A stretch of DNA of 51,920 bases. It comes from DASSJT01 sp035691065 (GTDB lineage Bacteria > Actinomycetota > Actinomycetes > Actinomycetales > Dermatophilaceae). The notes below the pieces were generated by a model that was not told the origin of the DNA, ran no database searches, and saw only the letters and a list, made by a program, of their open reading frames with translations. The position numbers were made by a program, and so were the translations under genes. Positions 1 to 7,956 of the stretch are shown here, piece after piece. The stretch's first letter is position 1. Every line of letters starts with the position of its first letter. The stretch lies in NCBI GenBank assembly GCA_035691065.1, contig DASSJT010000184.1, forward strand, positions 1 to 51,920. Direction: 5' to 3'.

Positions 1-570
1 GTGCCCGTCGTCTCCGCCGACGGACCGGAGACGGCAGTGGAAGCCGCCCAGCTGCTCCGCTACCCCGTGTCCTTGGCCGGCTACTGGGCAGGGTCGGAGG
101 GGCCGGCCGCGGTCCGGAGTGTGCGGCGCGGTCTTGCGACGCCGGACGACGTTCGGGCCGCCGTGCGATCCCTGCGTGGCCCATCGGGTGAGCCGCACGG
201 GATCGAGCTGTGGTCCGAGGTCACCGGGGTGGACGCGCGCGTGGTCGCTGAGCGGCGGCAGGGCTGGGACCCGGTCGTGACCGTATGCCGGACCCATCCG
301 CGACCCCGCGAACAGGCGCCCCGGTGGGTCATGGGCCTGGTGTCCGACGCCGACGCCGATGCTCTGGTGCGCTCGGCCGGTCTGGCGACCGCAGGCTCGG
401 CGCGTCCGTGGGTCCCCGAGCACCCGGGTGCCCTGGCCCAGGTCCTGCGCCAGGTCTCGGTGCTGATGAGCGACCTGCCCCAGATCCGCCGCCTGGAGAT
501 CCCCGTCACGCTCACCGCGAGCGGCGAGGTGTGGGCGCTGGACGCCACCCTGCGCGCCGATCGGGACTGA
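1..570 (+). CDS. C-terminal part of an ATP-grasp acyl-CoA synthetase-type protein (5' end outside window)
   Basis: The reading frame is open from the first base, so the true start lies outside the window; the GTG at base 1 need not be the start. The visible 189 residues resemble the second half of the ATP-grasp domain in ADP-forming acetyl-CoA synthetases and Pat-like fusion proteins. There is an 'AVEAAQLLRYPVSLAGYW' segment near residue 13 and a closing 'IRRLEIPVTLTASGEVWALDA' type strand-turn-strand, which in the family reads roughly 'ELDINPL...VALDARV'. Proteins of this class bind ATP and a CoA ester or act as CoA-dependent acyltransferases. It sits directly before a dormancy sensor kinase. 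The family call rests on the C-terminal pattern alone, so any acetyltransferase or CoA-binding domains upstream are unknown. Confidence 0.6.
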   Translation: MPVVSADGPETAVEAAQLLRYPVSLAGYWAGSEGPAAVRSVRRGLATPDDVRAAVRSLRGPSGEPHGIELWSEVTGVDARVVAERRQGWDPVVTVCRTHPRPREQAPRWVMGLVSDADADALVRSAGLATAGSARPWVPEHPGALAQVLRQVSVLMSDLPQIRRLEIPVTLTASGEVWALDATLRADRD

Positions 571-620
571 AACCAAGCCGACTGGGACTGAAACAAGCCG
601 ATCGGGACTGAGCCGACTGG
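553..620. repeat. Tandem repeat copying the end of the preceding gene
   Basis: Three diverged copies of GCCGAYYGGGACTGA (start of unit to stop codon) lie at about 20-21 bp spacing. The first copy is the last four codons plus stop (TGA at 568-570). The later copies place TGA at 589-591 and 609-611. Confidence 0.85.
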
Positions 621-666
621 CGGCTGCCGCACCCCACCGCCGTCGGGTCGCGGTTACGATCGCATA

Positions 667-2613
667 GTGGACGCAGGGACGGGGAGCGAAGCCGCGATGC
701 GGTGGCCCGGCGCGAGCACACTCGACCTCGAGGACCTCTTGGCGGAGATCCGGTCACGCGTCACCGCCACCCGGGAGTCGCAGGAGCGCCTCGGGGCACT
801 GCTCGACGCGGTCGTGGCGGTCAGCGCCGACCTCGAGCTGGCCGAGGTCCTGAGCCGCATCGTGCGGTCGGCGTGCGCCCTGGTTGGTGCCCGCTACGGC
901 GCCCTCGGGGTGCTCGGCCCAGACCGAGAGCACCTCATGGAGTTCATCACCCAGGGGGTCACGCCGGAGGAGCGGGCTCGCATCGGCGAGCCGCCCCGCG
1001 GGCATGGCGTCCTGGGCCTGCTCATCAGGGAGCCGCGCCCGCGGCGGCTGCGCGACATCCAGAAGCACCCCGACTCCTATGGCTTCCCGCCCAACCACCC
1101 GCCGATGCACAGTTTTCTCGGCGTGCCCATCCGGATCCGTGACGAGGTGTTCGGGAACCTCTACATGGCGGAGAAGCTGGGTGGTGACGAGTTCACGCAG
1201 GAGGACGAGGGGTTCCTCGTCGCTCTCGCGGCCGCGGCCGGGGTGGCCATCGACAACGCCCGGCTCTACAGCCACAGCCAGCAGCAGATGCGCTGGTCTG
1301 CCGCCGTGGGCGAGCTCACCCAGAACCTCCTGGAGGCACGCGGCGAGGAGGCGGCGCTCGGCCTGATGGCGGCTCAGGCCCAGCGGCTCTCGTACGCCCA
1401 GATGGCGGCGGTCGCCCTCTACGACGAGAGCGACGAGCTCGTGCTGCGATCCGTCCACCTGGACGAGCACCCCGGCGAGGATGCCGACGCACTCGCCTCG
1501 GCGGGGAAGGAAGCCGGCACGGAATCCGAGGGAGACGGGGGCACCGAGGCGGGTGGTGGTCACGTGCGTGGCGCCGAAGCGGGTGCTGCCCAAGCGGGTG
1601 TCGGCGAGGCGGGTGGCGTCGGATGGGGTGGTGCGGAGGGGCGTGGCGGCCCGGACGCACCAGGCCCGCGGCCGGTCGACATCGGGTCGCACCTCAACGC
1701 GCCCGCCTGGCGGGAGCTGCGTGAAGCCGGCCAGCCGCTGCTTCTCCTGTCGCCTCCCGACGAGCCCGCCTCCTCGGGGCTGGCCCGTGAGCTGCGCGCG
1801 ATCGCGCCGATCGGCCTCGCCGGCCCGACCGCCGTGGTGCCGCTCGCGGCTGGGGCGGGCAACTTCGGGGTCCTCGTGGTGGCCTGGTCCGCCGCCTCGC
1901 CCGAGGTCGCCTCGGACGTCGTTCCGCTGCTGGGTGAGTTCGCCAAGCAGGGCGCCCTGGCGCTGATGGCGGCACGCGCCCAGCGGGACAAGTCCCGCAT
2001 GGCCCTGCTGGAGGATCGCGACCGCATCGCACGCGACATGCACGACCACGTGATCCAGCGGCTGTTCGCCACCGGCCTTTCCCTGCAGTCGGCGACCCGG
2101 CTCGCGCAGCACCCAGTGGTCCGGGCCCGGGTCGAGGACGCCGTGACCGACCTCGACTCCGCGATCCGCGACATCCGGCACGCGATCTTCGAGCTGCATC
2201 GGCCGATCCCCGAGGGTGGGGTCGAGACCGAGATCGCCACCCTGGTGGAGGGGTTCTCCGAGTCCCTCGGCTTCGAGCCGAAGCTGACGGTCCAGGGTTC
2301 GCTCGAGGGCCTCAAGGGCTCCATGCACGCCGACCTTGTCGCCGTCGTCCGGGAGGGCCTGTCCAACATGGCCCGCCACTCGAAGGCGACCCAGGGACAG
2401 GTCGCCATCGCGGTCGACGGCGACCACCTCTCGGTCGAGGTCTCGGACAACGGCGTGGGCCTCGACCCGGTCACGGCGCGCGGTGGCCTGGTCAACCTGG
2501 GGGAGCGGGCTGCGGCGCGCTCAGGCAGCTTCGACCTGCGCTCGGGCAACCCGGGCGGCACGATGCTGACCTGGCGGGTGCCCCTCCAGCCGGTCCTCGA
2601 GCGGGCCGACTGA
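667..2613 (+). CDS. devS: DevS/DosS-like two-GAF sensor histidine kinase
   Basis: This is a 648-residue cytoplasmic sensor kinase of the HisKA_3 (NarL-partner) class. GAF-1 spans about residues 45-200 and contains 'HPPMHSFLGVPIRIRDE' (H144, H148), the segment that in mycobacterial DosS/DosT holds the haem-ligand histidine; which His corresponds is my inference. GAF-2 (about 205-445) is interrupted by a Gly/Ala/Glu-rich linker at about 280-340. The dimerisation helix carries 'RDMHDHVIQRLF' with H459 as phospho-acceptor, followed by an N-box ('EGLSNMARHSKA') and G-boxes ('VSDNGVGLDP', 'GLVNLGERAA'). It probably senses oxygen, NO or redox state and phosphorylates the DevR-like regulator at 9954. 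In mycobacteria the two genes are adjacent; here they are about 7 kb apart. The GTG start at 667 has no clear ribosome binding site, and the ATG at 697 is an alternative. Confidence 0.85.
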   Translation: MDAGTGSEAAMRWPGASTLDLEDLLAEIRSRVTATRESQERLGALLDAVVAVSADLELAEVLSRIVRSACALVGARYGALGVLGPDREHLMEFITQGVTPEERARIGEPPRGHGVLGLLIREPRPRRLRDIQKHPDSYGFPPNHPPMHSFLGVPIRIRDEVFGNLYMAEKLGGDEFTQEDEGFLVALAAAAGVAIDNARLYSHSQQQMRWSAAVGELTQNLLEARGEEAALGLMAAQAQRLSYAQMAAVALYDESDELVLRSVHLDEHPGEDADALASAGKEAGTESEGDGGTEAGGGHVRGAEAGAAQAGVGEAGGVGWGGAEGRGGPDAPGPRPVDIGSHLNAPAWRELREAGQPLLLLSPPDEPASSGLARELRAIAPIGLAGPTAVVPLAAGAGNFGVLVVAWSAASPEVASDVVPLLGEFAKQGALALMAARAQRDKSRMALLEDRDRIARDMHDHVIQRLFATGLSLQSATRLAQHPVVRARVEDAVTDLDSAIRDIRHAIFELHRPIPEGGVETEIATLVEGFSESLGFEPKLTVQGSLEGLKGSMHADLVAVVREGLSNMARHSKATQGQVAIAVDGDHLSVEVSDNGVGLDPVTARGGLVNLGERAAARSGSFDLRSGNPGGTMLTWRVPLQPVLERAD

Positions 2614-2703
2614 GCACCACGGCCGAGCACCACAACCCAGCACCACGACTGAGCACCACGACCGAGCACCGCAACTGGGCACCATGACCGAGCACCACGA
2701 ACC
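2608..2703. repeat. Degenerate 13-15 bp tandem repeat starting at the kinase stop codon
   Basis: About seven copies of GACYGAGCACCAC follow one another. The first overlaps the last Asp codon and TGA of the kinase gene (2608-2620), and an exact copy of GACTGAGCACCACG recurs at 2647. Confidence 0.9.
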
Positions 2704-2715
2704 GGCCGCCCCAGC

Positions 2716-2734
2716 AAAGGACCTTCGCCCCTTT
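2716..2734. promoter_or_regulatory. Candidate DevR (DosR) box upstream of the CBS-BON gene
   Basis: AAAGGACCTTCGCCCCTTT is an imperfect palindrome. Its 14-bp core matches 10 of 14 positions of the mycobacterial consensus GGGACTWWAGTCCC. It lies about 80 bp before the ATG at 2811. Confidence 0.45.
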
Positions 2735-2810
2735 CGGCCCCGGCCCACATCTCGCAGGCTAGGCGTGCGGGGATGCCACCCGCGTCCGCCGCTGACGTGA
2801 AGGAGCACCG

Positions 2811-3407
2811 ATGCTTGTGCACGAGATCATGACCAGCCCGGCATACAGCGTGCCGCAGGACGCGTCGCCGCAGATGGCCCTGGCGCTGATGACCAGCGCC
2901 CACGTGACCACGCTCCCGGTCCTCGACGCCGACGGCGACCTGGTCGGCGTCATCAGCGAGGCGGACCTGCTGCGGGTCCCCATCGAGTCCGACCCGCGGG
3001 CACACCTGCGGCGCGGCGGCCACCACGGCGAGGACTGGCCCGAGCAGATCGCCGAGCTGATGACCCGGTCGCCGGAGTACGTGCTGGCCGATGCCGACGT
3101 CGCCGACGTGGCCCGCTTCTTCGCCACCACGGGCCACAAGAGCGTGCCGGTGCTGCGCGGCCGGAAGCTGGAGGGCGTGGTGAGTCGCAGCGACGTGGTG
3201 CGGGCGCTCGCCCGGCCCGACGCGGAGATCCTGCACGAGGTCACCCGCGAGTTCGCCCGGCTGGGGTCCCCAGCCTGGCGCGCGCACGTCGCGGGCGGTG
3301 TGGTCGAGATCGAGGGGGTGGTCTCGGAGCGCGACCGCGACCTGGCGACCTCGCTCGCGGTGTCGGTCGTGGGGGTGCGCAAGGTGGTGATCGCCGCAGT
3401 GCCGTGA
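2811..3407 (+). CDS. CBS-pair protein with C-terminal BON domain
   Basis: The 198-residue protein has two CBS motifs, at about residues 1-60 ('MLVHEIMTSPAYSV', 'TTLPVLDADGDLVGVISEADLL') and 80-135 ('IAELMTRSPEYV', 'KSVPVLRGRKLEGVVSRSDVVRAL'). A BON domain follows at about 140-195 ('DAEILHEVTREFAR...VVEIEGVVSERD'). CBS pairs bind adenosyl nucleotides and act as energy or redox sensors; BON domains bind surfaces or lipids. Small CBS proteins such as Hrp1 belong to the mycobacterial DosR regulon. The ATG follows a good ribosome binding site (GAAGGAG, 5-6 nt before). Context and the upstream box suggest hypoxic induction. The ligand is unknown. Confidence 0.85.
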   Translation: MLVHEIMTSPAYSVPQDASPQMALALMTSAHVTTLPVLDADGDLVGVISEADLLRVPIESDPRAHLRRGGHHGEDWPEQIAELMTRSPEYVLADADVADVARFFATTGHKSVPVLRGRKLEGVVSRSDVVRALARPDAEILHEVTREFARLGSPAWRAHVAGGVVEIEGVVSERDRDLATSLAVSVVGVRKVVIAAVP

Positions 3408-3562
3408 CTCGCCGGTGCCGGCGGCTGGCCGGCGGCGACGACTGCGGCTGAGGACGCTCCGCCGTCCAGGCTTGGACGGCCTGGGGGCGGACTTCTCTGC
3501 GCCCCCGCTGACCTCCGTCCCCGGTTCCCTGGGATTCAAGCGGCGGTATGCCGTGCGGTCAC

Positions 3563-3604
3563 GTCCGTGGGGCCACATCGCCTTCGCGACGTGGCCCCAC
3601 GGAC
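3563..3604. terminator. Bidirectional hairpin between convergent genes
   Basis: GTCCGTGGGGCCAC (3563-3576) pairs perfectly with GTGGCCCCACGGAC (3591-3604) across a 14-nt loop. It lies between the convergent CBS-BON and PPDK genes. There is no T-run. A smaller hairpin (CCGTCCA/TGGACGG) sits near 3460-3480. Confidence 0.7.
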
Positions 3605-3613
3605 AACGGCGTC

Positions 3614-6382
3614 TCAGCGGGTGTCACTCGCGCTGGTCCCCGCTTCGTCAAGCACCGCCGCGCGCCCCGCCTCCAGACGTGCCACCGGCACGCGCATGGG
3701 CGAGCACGACACATAGTCGAGGCCGACCCCGCTGAAGAAGCGGATCGACTCCGGGTCGCCCGCGTGCTCCCCGCACGCGCCGAGCCCGAGCTCGGGACGG
3801 GCGGTGCGACCGGCCTCGGCGGCCATCTGCACAAGCCTCCCGACACCGACCAGGTCGAGGGTGCTGAACGGGTCGAACGACAGCAGCCCCTCGGTGCGGT
3901 ACTGCGCCAGGAAGCTGGTCTCGGCGTCGTCGCGCGAGATGCCCCAGGTCGTCTGGGTGAGGTCGTTGGTGCCGAACGAGAAGAACTCGGCGCCCTCGGC
4001 CAGACTGGCGGCCAGCAGCGCGGCGCGAGGCAGCTCGATCATCACGCCGACCGGTATGGAGACGGTGGTCCTCCGGTCCCTCGCGGTGAGGGCGATGGCG
4101 TCGCGGATCCGGTCGGCTGCCGCCTCGAACTCGGCGGGCTCGGCCACCAGCGGCACCATGAGCTCGGGTCGGGGGTCATGGCCCTGCTCGCGCAGGTCGA
4201 GCGTCGCGTTGACCAGTGCCCGCACGTGGGTCTCGACCAGGTCGGGCACCACGGTCAGCAGGCGCACCCCGCGCAGCCCGAGCATCGGGTTCGCCTCGTG
4301 CCAGCGTCGAGCCGCGCCGAGGCGCCGATCGAGCTCCTCGTCGGTGCGGCCCTGCGCCTCGGCGACCGCCGCCTCGACGGACAGCGCGATGAGGTCGGGC
4401 AGGAACTCGTGCAGCGGCGGGTCGAGCAACCGCACCACCACGGGGAAGCCGTCCATCTCGCGCAGCACCTTCGTGAAGTCCTCGCGGGAGAGCCGCTCGA
4501 TCTCGGCGAGCGCCTCCATCCGGCCGTGGTCGGTGACGACGGCCTCCACCAGGTGGCGGCGCTCCCCGAGCAGCATGTGCTCGGTCCGGCACAGGCCGAT
4601 GCCCTCAGCACCCCGCAGCCGCGCGGCATGGGCGTCGGCCGCAGTCTCGGCGTTGGCCCGGACCCCGAGGAGCCGGCGCGCGTCGGCGTGGGCGAGCAGG
4701 GTCAGCACGGCTTGGACGACCGGGTCGTCGAAGTCGGATGCATCGGAAGCGCGGCCCCCCTCAGCCAGGCCAAGCTCCGCCTCGATCGCCGCACTGACCG
4801 TGCTGGGCGACACGGGCAGACCGCCCTGCATGATCTCGCCGGAGGTCCCGTCGACGGAGACGAGGTCTCCCTCCTCGATGACGACGCCTCCGCGCGTCGT
4901 GGCCTTGCGGGCGCCGAGGTCGATGTCGAGGTCCTCGACGCCAGTCACGCAGGTGCGGCCGAGGCCGCGGGCCACGACGGCGGCGTGTGACGTCAGGCCG
5001 CCGCGAGCGGTGACGACCGCGACCGCGGCGAGCATGCCCGGAAGGTCGTCCGGGCTGGTCTCGTGCCGCACCAGGACCACGGAGTGGCCCTGGGCCGCCC
5101 AGTCGGCCGCCCGGGCCGAGTCGAAGACGGCGCGGCCCACCGCCGCCCCGGGGCTGGCAGGAAGGCCTGCGGCGATCACCGTGCGGTCCGCGGTTGCCGC
5201 GAACTGCGGGTGCAGCAGCGACTGGAGCTGGTGGCCGTCGACCCGGCGAAGCGCCTCGTCGAGGTCGATGACGCCCTTGTCCGCGAGGTCGCAGGCGATG
5301 CGGAACGCCGCCGCGGCGCTGCGCTTCCCGATCCTGGTCTGCAGGATCCAGAGGTGGCCGTCCTCGACGGTGAACTCGACATCGCAGAGGTCCCCGTAGT
5401 GCGCCTCGAGCGTGTCCAGGTGCTCCAGGAGCTCGGCGTGGACGTTCGGCTCCAGGACGCCCAGCTGGTCCAGGCTCACGGTCGTGCGACTGCCGTTGAC
5501 CACGTCCTCGCCCTGAGCGTTCTGGAGGTAGTCGCCGTAGGCGTCCGGTTCGCCGGTGGCCGGGTTACGGGTGAAGCAGACCCCGCTGCCGGAGTGGATG
5601 CCGGTGTTTCCGTAGACCATCTCGACGACATTGACGGCGGTGCCGAGCGTGTCCGGGATGCCCTCGTGGGCGCGGTAGACCCGGGCTCGCTCGCCGTTCC
5701 ACGACACGAAGACCGCGGTGATCGCTGTGTGGAGCTGCTCGGCGGGGTCCTGGGGGAGGTCATGGCCGGTCTCGCGCCTCAGGATGGCCCGGTAGTCCGC
5801 CGTGACCGCCTGGAGCGCCTCGGCGCTGAGCTCGGGGTCGCTGCCGACACCGCTGTCGCGGCGGGCCTGGGCGAGCCGCTGGGCGAAAAGCCCGGGGTCG
5901 ACGCCGCACACCGTGCGGCCGTACATCTCCACCAGCCGCCGGTAGCAGTCCCAGGCAAAGCGCTCGCCCCCGCGCGCCGCGAGGCCGGGGAGGGTCGCGT
6001 CGGTGAGCCCGACGTTCAGGACCGTGTCCATCATGCCCGGCATCGAGAACCGGGCACCGGAGCGAACCGACACGAGCAGCGGGTCGGAGGGGTCGCCGAA
6101 CCGGCGGCCCGCGGCCTTCTCGAGCGCCGCCAGGGCGCTGGCCACCTCGCCCGCGAGGCGGTCCGGCTCATGGCCCTCGGTGAGGTAGGCACGGCAGGCC
6201 GTTGTGGTGATCACGAAGCCTGGCGGGACGGGCAGGCCGAGCCGGGTCATCTCGGCCAGGTTGGCACCCTTGCCGCCGAGCAGGTCGGCCATGGAGCGGT
6301 CACCATCGGCGAACGCCACGACCAGCGGCTCGGTCTGGGGCTCTGCGGCAGGCTCTACTGTGGGGCGGAGGAAAGTCGTCAC
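3614..6382 (-). CDS. ppdK: Pyruvate, phosphate dikinase
   Basis: The 922-residue cytoplasmic enzyme interconverts pyruvate, ATP and phosphate with PEP, AMP and pyrophosphate. The N-terminal ATP-grasp domain starts with 'LLGGKGANLAEMTRLGLPVPPGFVIT'. The central swivel domain has the phospho-histidine in 'ARGGLTSHAAVVARG' (H466). The C-terminal PEP/pyruvate barrel contains 'GIGLCRTEHM' and 'LGACGEHAGDPESIRFF'. The GTG at 6382 is chosen because the family's N-terminus begins just after it and a DevR-like box lies 37 nt upstream; an in-frame ATG at 6532 would put that box inside the gene. No strong ribosome binding site is seen. It is divergent from the acetate-kinase homologue, so the two probably share control. 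A role in flux at the PEP-pyruvate node under low oxygen is inference. Confidence 0.93.
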   Translation of the reverse strand: MTTFLRPTVEPAAEPQTEPLVVAFADGDRSMADLLGGKGANLAEMTRLGLPVPPGFVITTTACRAYLTEGHEPDRLAGEVASALAALEKAAGRRFGDPSDPLLVSVRSGARFSMPGMMDTVLNVGLTDATLPGLAARGGERFAWDCYRRLVEMYGRTVCGVDPGLFAQRLAQARRDSGVGSDPELSAEALQAVTADYRAILRRETGHDLPQDPAEQLHTAITAVFVSWNGERARVYRAHEGIPDTLGTAVNVVEMVYGNTGIHSGSGVCFTRNPATGEPDAYGDYLQNAQGEDVVNGSRTTVSLDQLGVLEPNVHAELLEHLDTLEAHYGDLCDVEFTVEDGHLWILQTRIGKRSAAAAFRIACDLADKGVIDLDEALRRVDGHQLQSLLHPQFAATADRTVIAAGLPASPGAAVGRAVFDSARAADWAAQGHSVVLVRHETSPDDLPGMLAAVAVVTARGGLTSHAAVVARGLGRTCVTGVEDLDIDLGARKATTRGGVVIEEGDLVSVDGTSGEIMQGGLPVSPSTVSAAIEAELGLAEGGRASDASDFDDPVVQAVLTLLAHADARRLLGVRANAETAADAHAARLRGAEGIGLCRTEHMLLGERRHLVEAVVTDHGRMEALAEIERLSREDFTKVLREMDGFPVVVRLLDPPLHEFLPDLIALSVEAAVAEAQGRTDEELDRRLGAARRWHEANPMLGLRGVRLLTVVPDLVETHVRALVNATLDLREQGHDPRPELMVPLVAEPAEFEAAADRIRDAIALTARDRRTTVSIPVGVMIELPRAALLAASLAEGAEFFSFGTNDLTQTTWGISRDDAETSFLAQYRTEGLLSFDPFSTLDLVGVGRLVQMAAEAGRTARPELGLGACGEHAGDPESIRFFSGVGLDYVSCSPMRVPVARLEAGRAAVLDEAGTSASDTR

Positions 6383-6418
6383 TCTGTGATCGTGCGCCGA
6401 GGCCGCCCCAAGCGTGAA

Positions 6419-6432
6419 GTGACCTACGTCCC
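6419..6432 (-). promoter_or_regulatory. Candidate DevR box upstream of ppdK
   Basis: On the minus strand this reads GGGACGTAGGTCAC, matching 11 of 14 positions of GGGACTWWAGTCCC. It is 37 nt from the proposed ppdK start. Confidence 0.5.
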
Positions 6433-6478
6433 TAGCCGGCTCACCGGCATACCGCCAGGTCCAAAACCCGTCTGCAGA

Positions 6479-6495
6479 TAGGGACCAAGGCCCCT
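6479..6495 (+). promoter_or_regulatory. Candidate DevR box between ppdK and the acetate-kinase homologue
   Basis: TAGGGACCAAGGCCCCT matches 11 of 14 core positions. With its flanks it is nearly identical to the site at 7835. It lies about 118 bp before the ATG at 6613. Confidence 0.55.
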
Positions 6496-6612
6496 CCGAG
6501 GCCGCCCCGGAGAGACCCACGCTAGGGGGCATGATCCAGGCCGGCCATGGCCTGGCCTGAATGAACGACTCTCATCCCATCGATGCACCTGGCGGCATGT
6601 GGGGAGGCGGCT

Positions 6613-7755
6613 ATGCGGATCCTCACGGTCAATCTCGGATCGAACACGCTGCGCCTCCGGCTGGTCGAGCCGGATGGCGTGCTCTCCGAGTCGGCGGACC
6701 TGCCCTCCACGGGCGGCGAGGTCGATGAAGAGGAAGTGCGTGAGCTGGTTTCCCGATGGCCGAGGCCGGACGGGATCGGGCACCGGCTGGCACATGGCGG
6801 CCCCCTGTACACGCGCGCGGTGCTCATCGACGAGGCAGTCGCCGTGGACCTGGGCGGGCTCGCCGAGCTGGCCCCGCTCCAGCAGGCTTCAGCCCTCAGG
6901 CTGCACGAGGTCGTCGCCGCAGTGCGCCCCGGGACGCCCAGCGTCGCGTGTTTCGACACGGCGTTCCACTCCGGCATGCCTGGTGCGGGGCAGACGTATG
7001 CCGTGCCGCTGGCGTGGCGGGACCACCTGGCGGTGCGCCGGTACGGGGCGCATGGCCTGTCCCAGGCGTATGCCGTGCAGCGGGTCACGGGCCTGACCGG
7101 GCGTCCCGGGTCGCGCCTCGCCGTCGCCCACCTCGGCGCCAGCTCGTCCGTCGCGGCGGTGGTCGGGGGTCGCAGTGTCGAGAGCACGGCGGGCTTCACG
7201 CCCATGGACGGGTTGGTCATGGGCAGCGGTGCGGGGGCCATCGACCCGGCGGTGGTCGTGTGGCTCCAGAAGCGCAAGGGCCTGCACCCCGACGAGGTCA
7301 GTCGGGCGCTGCACCGAGAGTCCGGGCTGTTCGCCCTCGCGGGAACCTCCGACCTCACCGAGGTGCTACAGGCGGTCGAGTCGACCGACCGCGACGGGCC
7401 GACCGACGGCGCCAAGCTCGCGCTGGCGGTCTATGTCCACCGAGTGGCCCTGGGGATCGGCGCCATGGCGGCCGCGGTGCACGGACTCGACGCCCTGGTC
7501 TTCACCGGCGGCGTCGGCGAGAGCTCGGCGGTGGTGCGGGAGCTGGTGTCCCTGTCTCTGGCCCACCTCGGGATCGCGGTCGACCCGCTCCGCAACGCGC
7601 AGGCGGACCGGTCGGCCCAGGACCAGGACGTGAGCGCGGCGAGTGCGGCGACGTCCACGTTCGTGATCCACAGCCGCGAAGACCTGCAGATCGCCTCGGA
7701 GACCCGGTCCGTTCTGCGCGGCAGGCGAGGCGCGGCCGCCACGATCCCAGTCTGA
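6613..7755 (+). CDS. Divergent acetate-kinase family protein
   Basis: The 380-residue member of the acetokinase (ASKHA) family starts at the ATG preceded by GGGGAGGCGGCT. Family landmarks are present: N7 in 'NLGSNTLRLRL', R58 in 'GHRLAHGG', D115 in 'FDTAFHSGMP', H147 in 'RRYGAHGLSQ', H173 in 'AHLGASSS' and E303 in 'FTGGVGESS'. Two normally conserved active-site positions differ. The 'GTRSGDIDP' loop reads 'GSGAGAIDP', so the arginine (R241 in the Methanosarcina enzyme) is Gly206, and 'GFHGTSH' reads 'GAHGLSQ'. It may be a low-activity or altered-specificity acyl-phosphate kinase, or a sensor. It is divergent from ppdK with DevR-like boxes between them. Fold assignment is firm; substrate and activity are open. 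Confidence 0.8.
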   Translation: MRILTVNLGSNTLRLRLVEPDGVLSESADLPSTGGEVDEEEVRELVSRWPRPDGIGHRLAHGGPLYTRAVLIDEAVAVDLGGLAELAPLQQASALRLHEVVAAVRPGTPSVACFDTAFHSGMPGAGQTYAVPLAWRDHLAVRRYGAHGLSQAYAVQRVTGLTGRPGSRLAVAHLGASSSVAAVVGGRSVESTAGFTPMDGLVMGSGAGAIDPAVVVWLQKRKGLHPDEVSRALHRESGLFALAGTSDLTEVLQAVESTDRDGPTDGAKLALAVYVHRVALGIGAMAAAVHGLDALVFTGGVGESSAVVRELVSLSLAHLGIAVDPLRNAQADRSAQDQDVSAASAATSTFVIHSREDLQIASETRSVLRGRRGAAATIPV

Positions 7756-7803
7756 CGGCACAGCGCCAGCCAGACGGCGCGGCAGGCCCTACCCAGACGG
7801 CAC
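7747..7803. repeat. Diverged repeat of the preceding gene end
   Basis: The end of the acetate-kinase homologue and its stop (CCCAGTCTGACGGCACAGC) is echoed twice downstream, as AGCCAGACGGCGCGGCAG and CCCAGACGGCACAGCC. The copies are imperfect. Confidence 0.6.
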
Positions 7804-7834
7804 AGCCGCCCCGGCCAACCGGCCGGCACGGGCG

Positions 7835-7854
7835 CTAGGGACCAACGGCCCTCC
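7835..7854 (+). promoter_or_regulatory. Candidate DevR box upstream of the stress-protein genes
   Basis: CTAGGGACCAACGGCCCTCC matches 11 of 14 consensus core positions and differs at only a few bases from the site at 6479. It lies about 100 bp before the GTG at 7957. Confidence 0.55.
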
Positions 7855-7956
7855 CCAGTTCTCCGGTTCGGCGACATGCTTGGACAGCGGGGTGGTGTGC
7901 CCACCACCCCGAGTGACGACCGATGAAGACCCGATGCGGTGAGATCGAGGTGGAGC

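Noticed and set aside
2608..2703. Remnant of a mobile element
   Set aside because: There is no transposase fragment, no terminal inverted repeats, and the unit is derived from the adjacent gene end.
3548..6481. Long open frames antisense to ppdK (about 470-530 codons)
   Set aside because: They arise from GC-rich third-position bias opposite a well-conserved gene. They show no domains and no ribosome binding sites.
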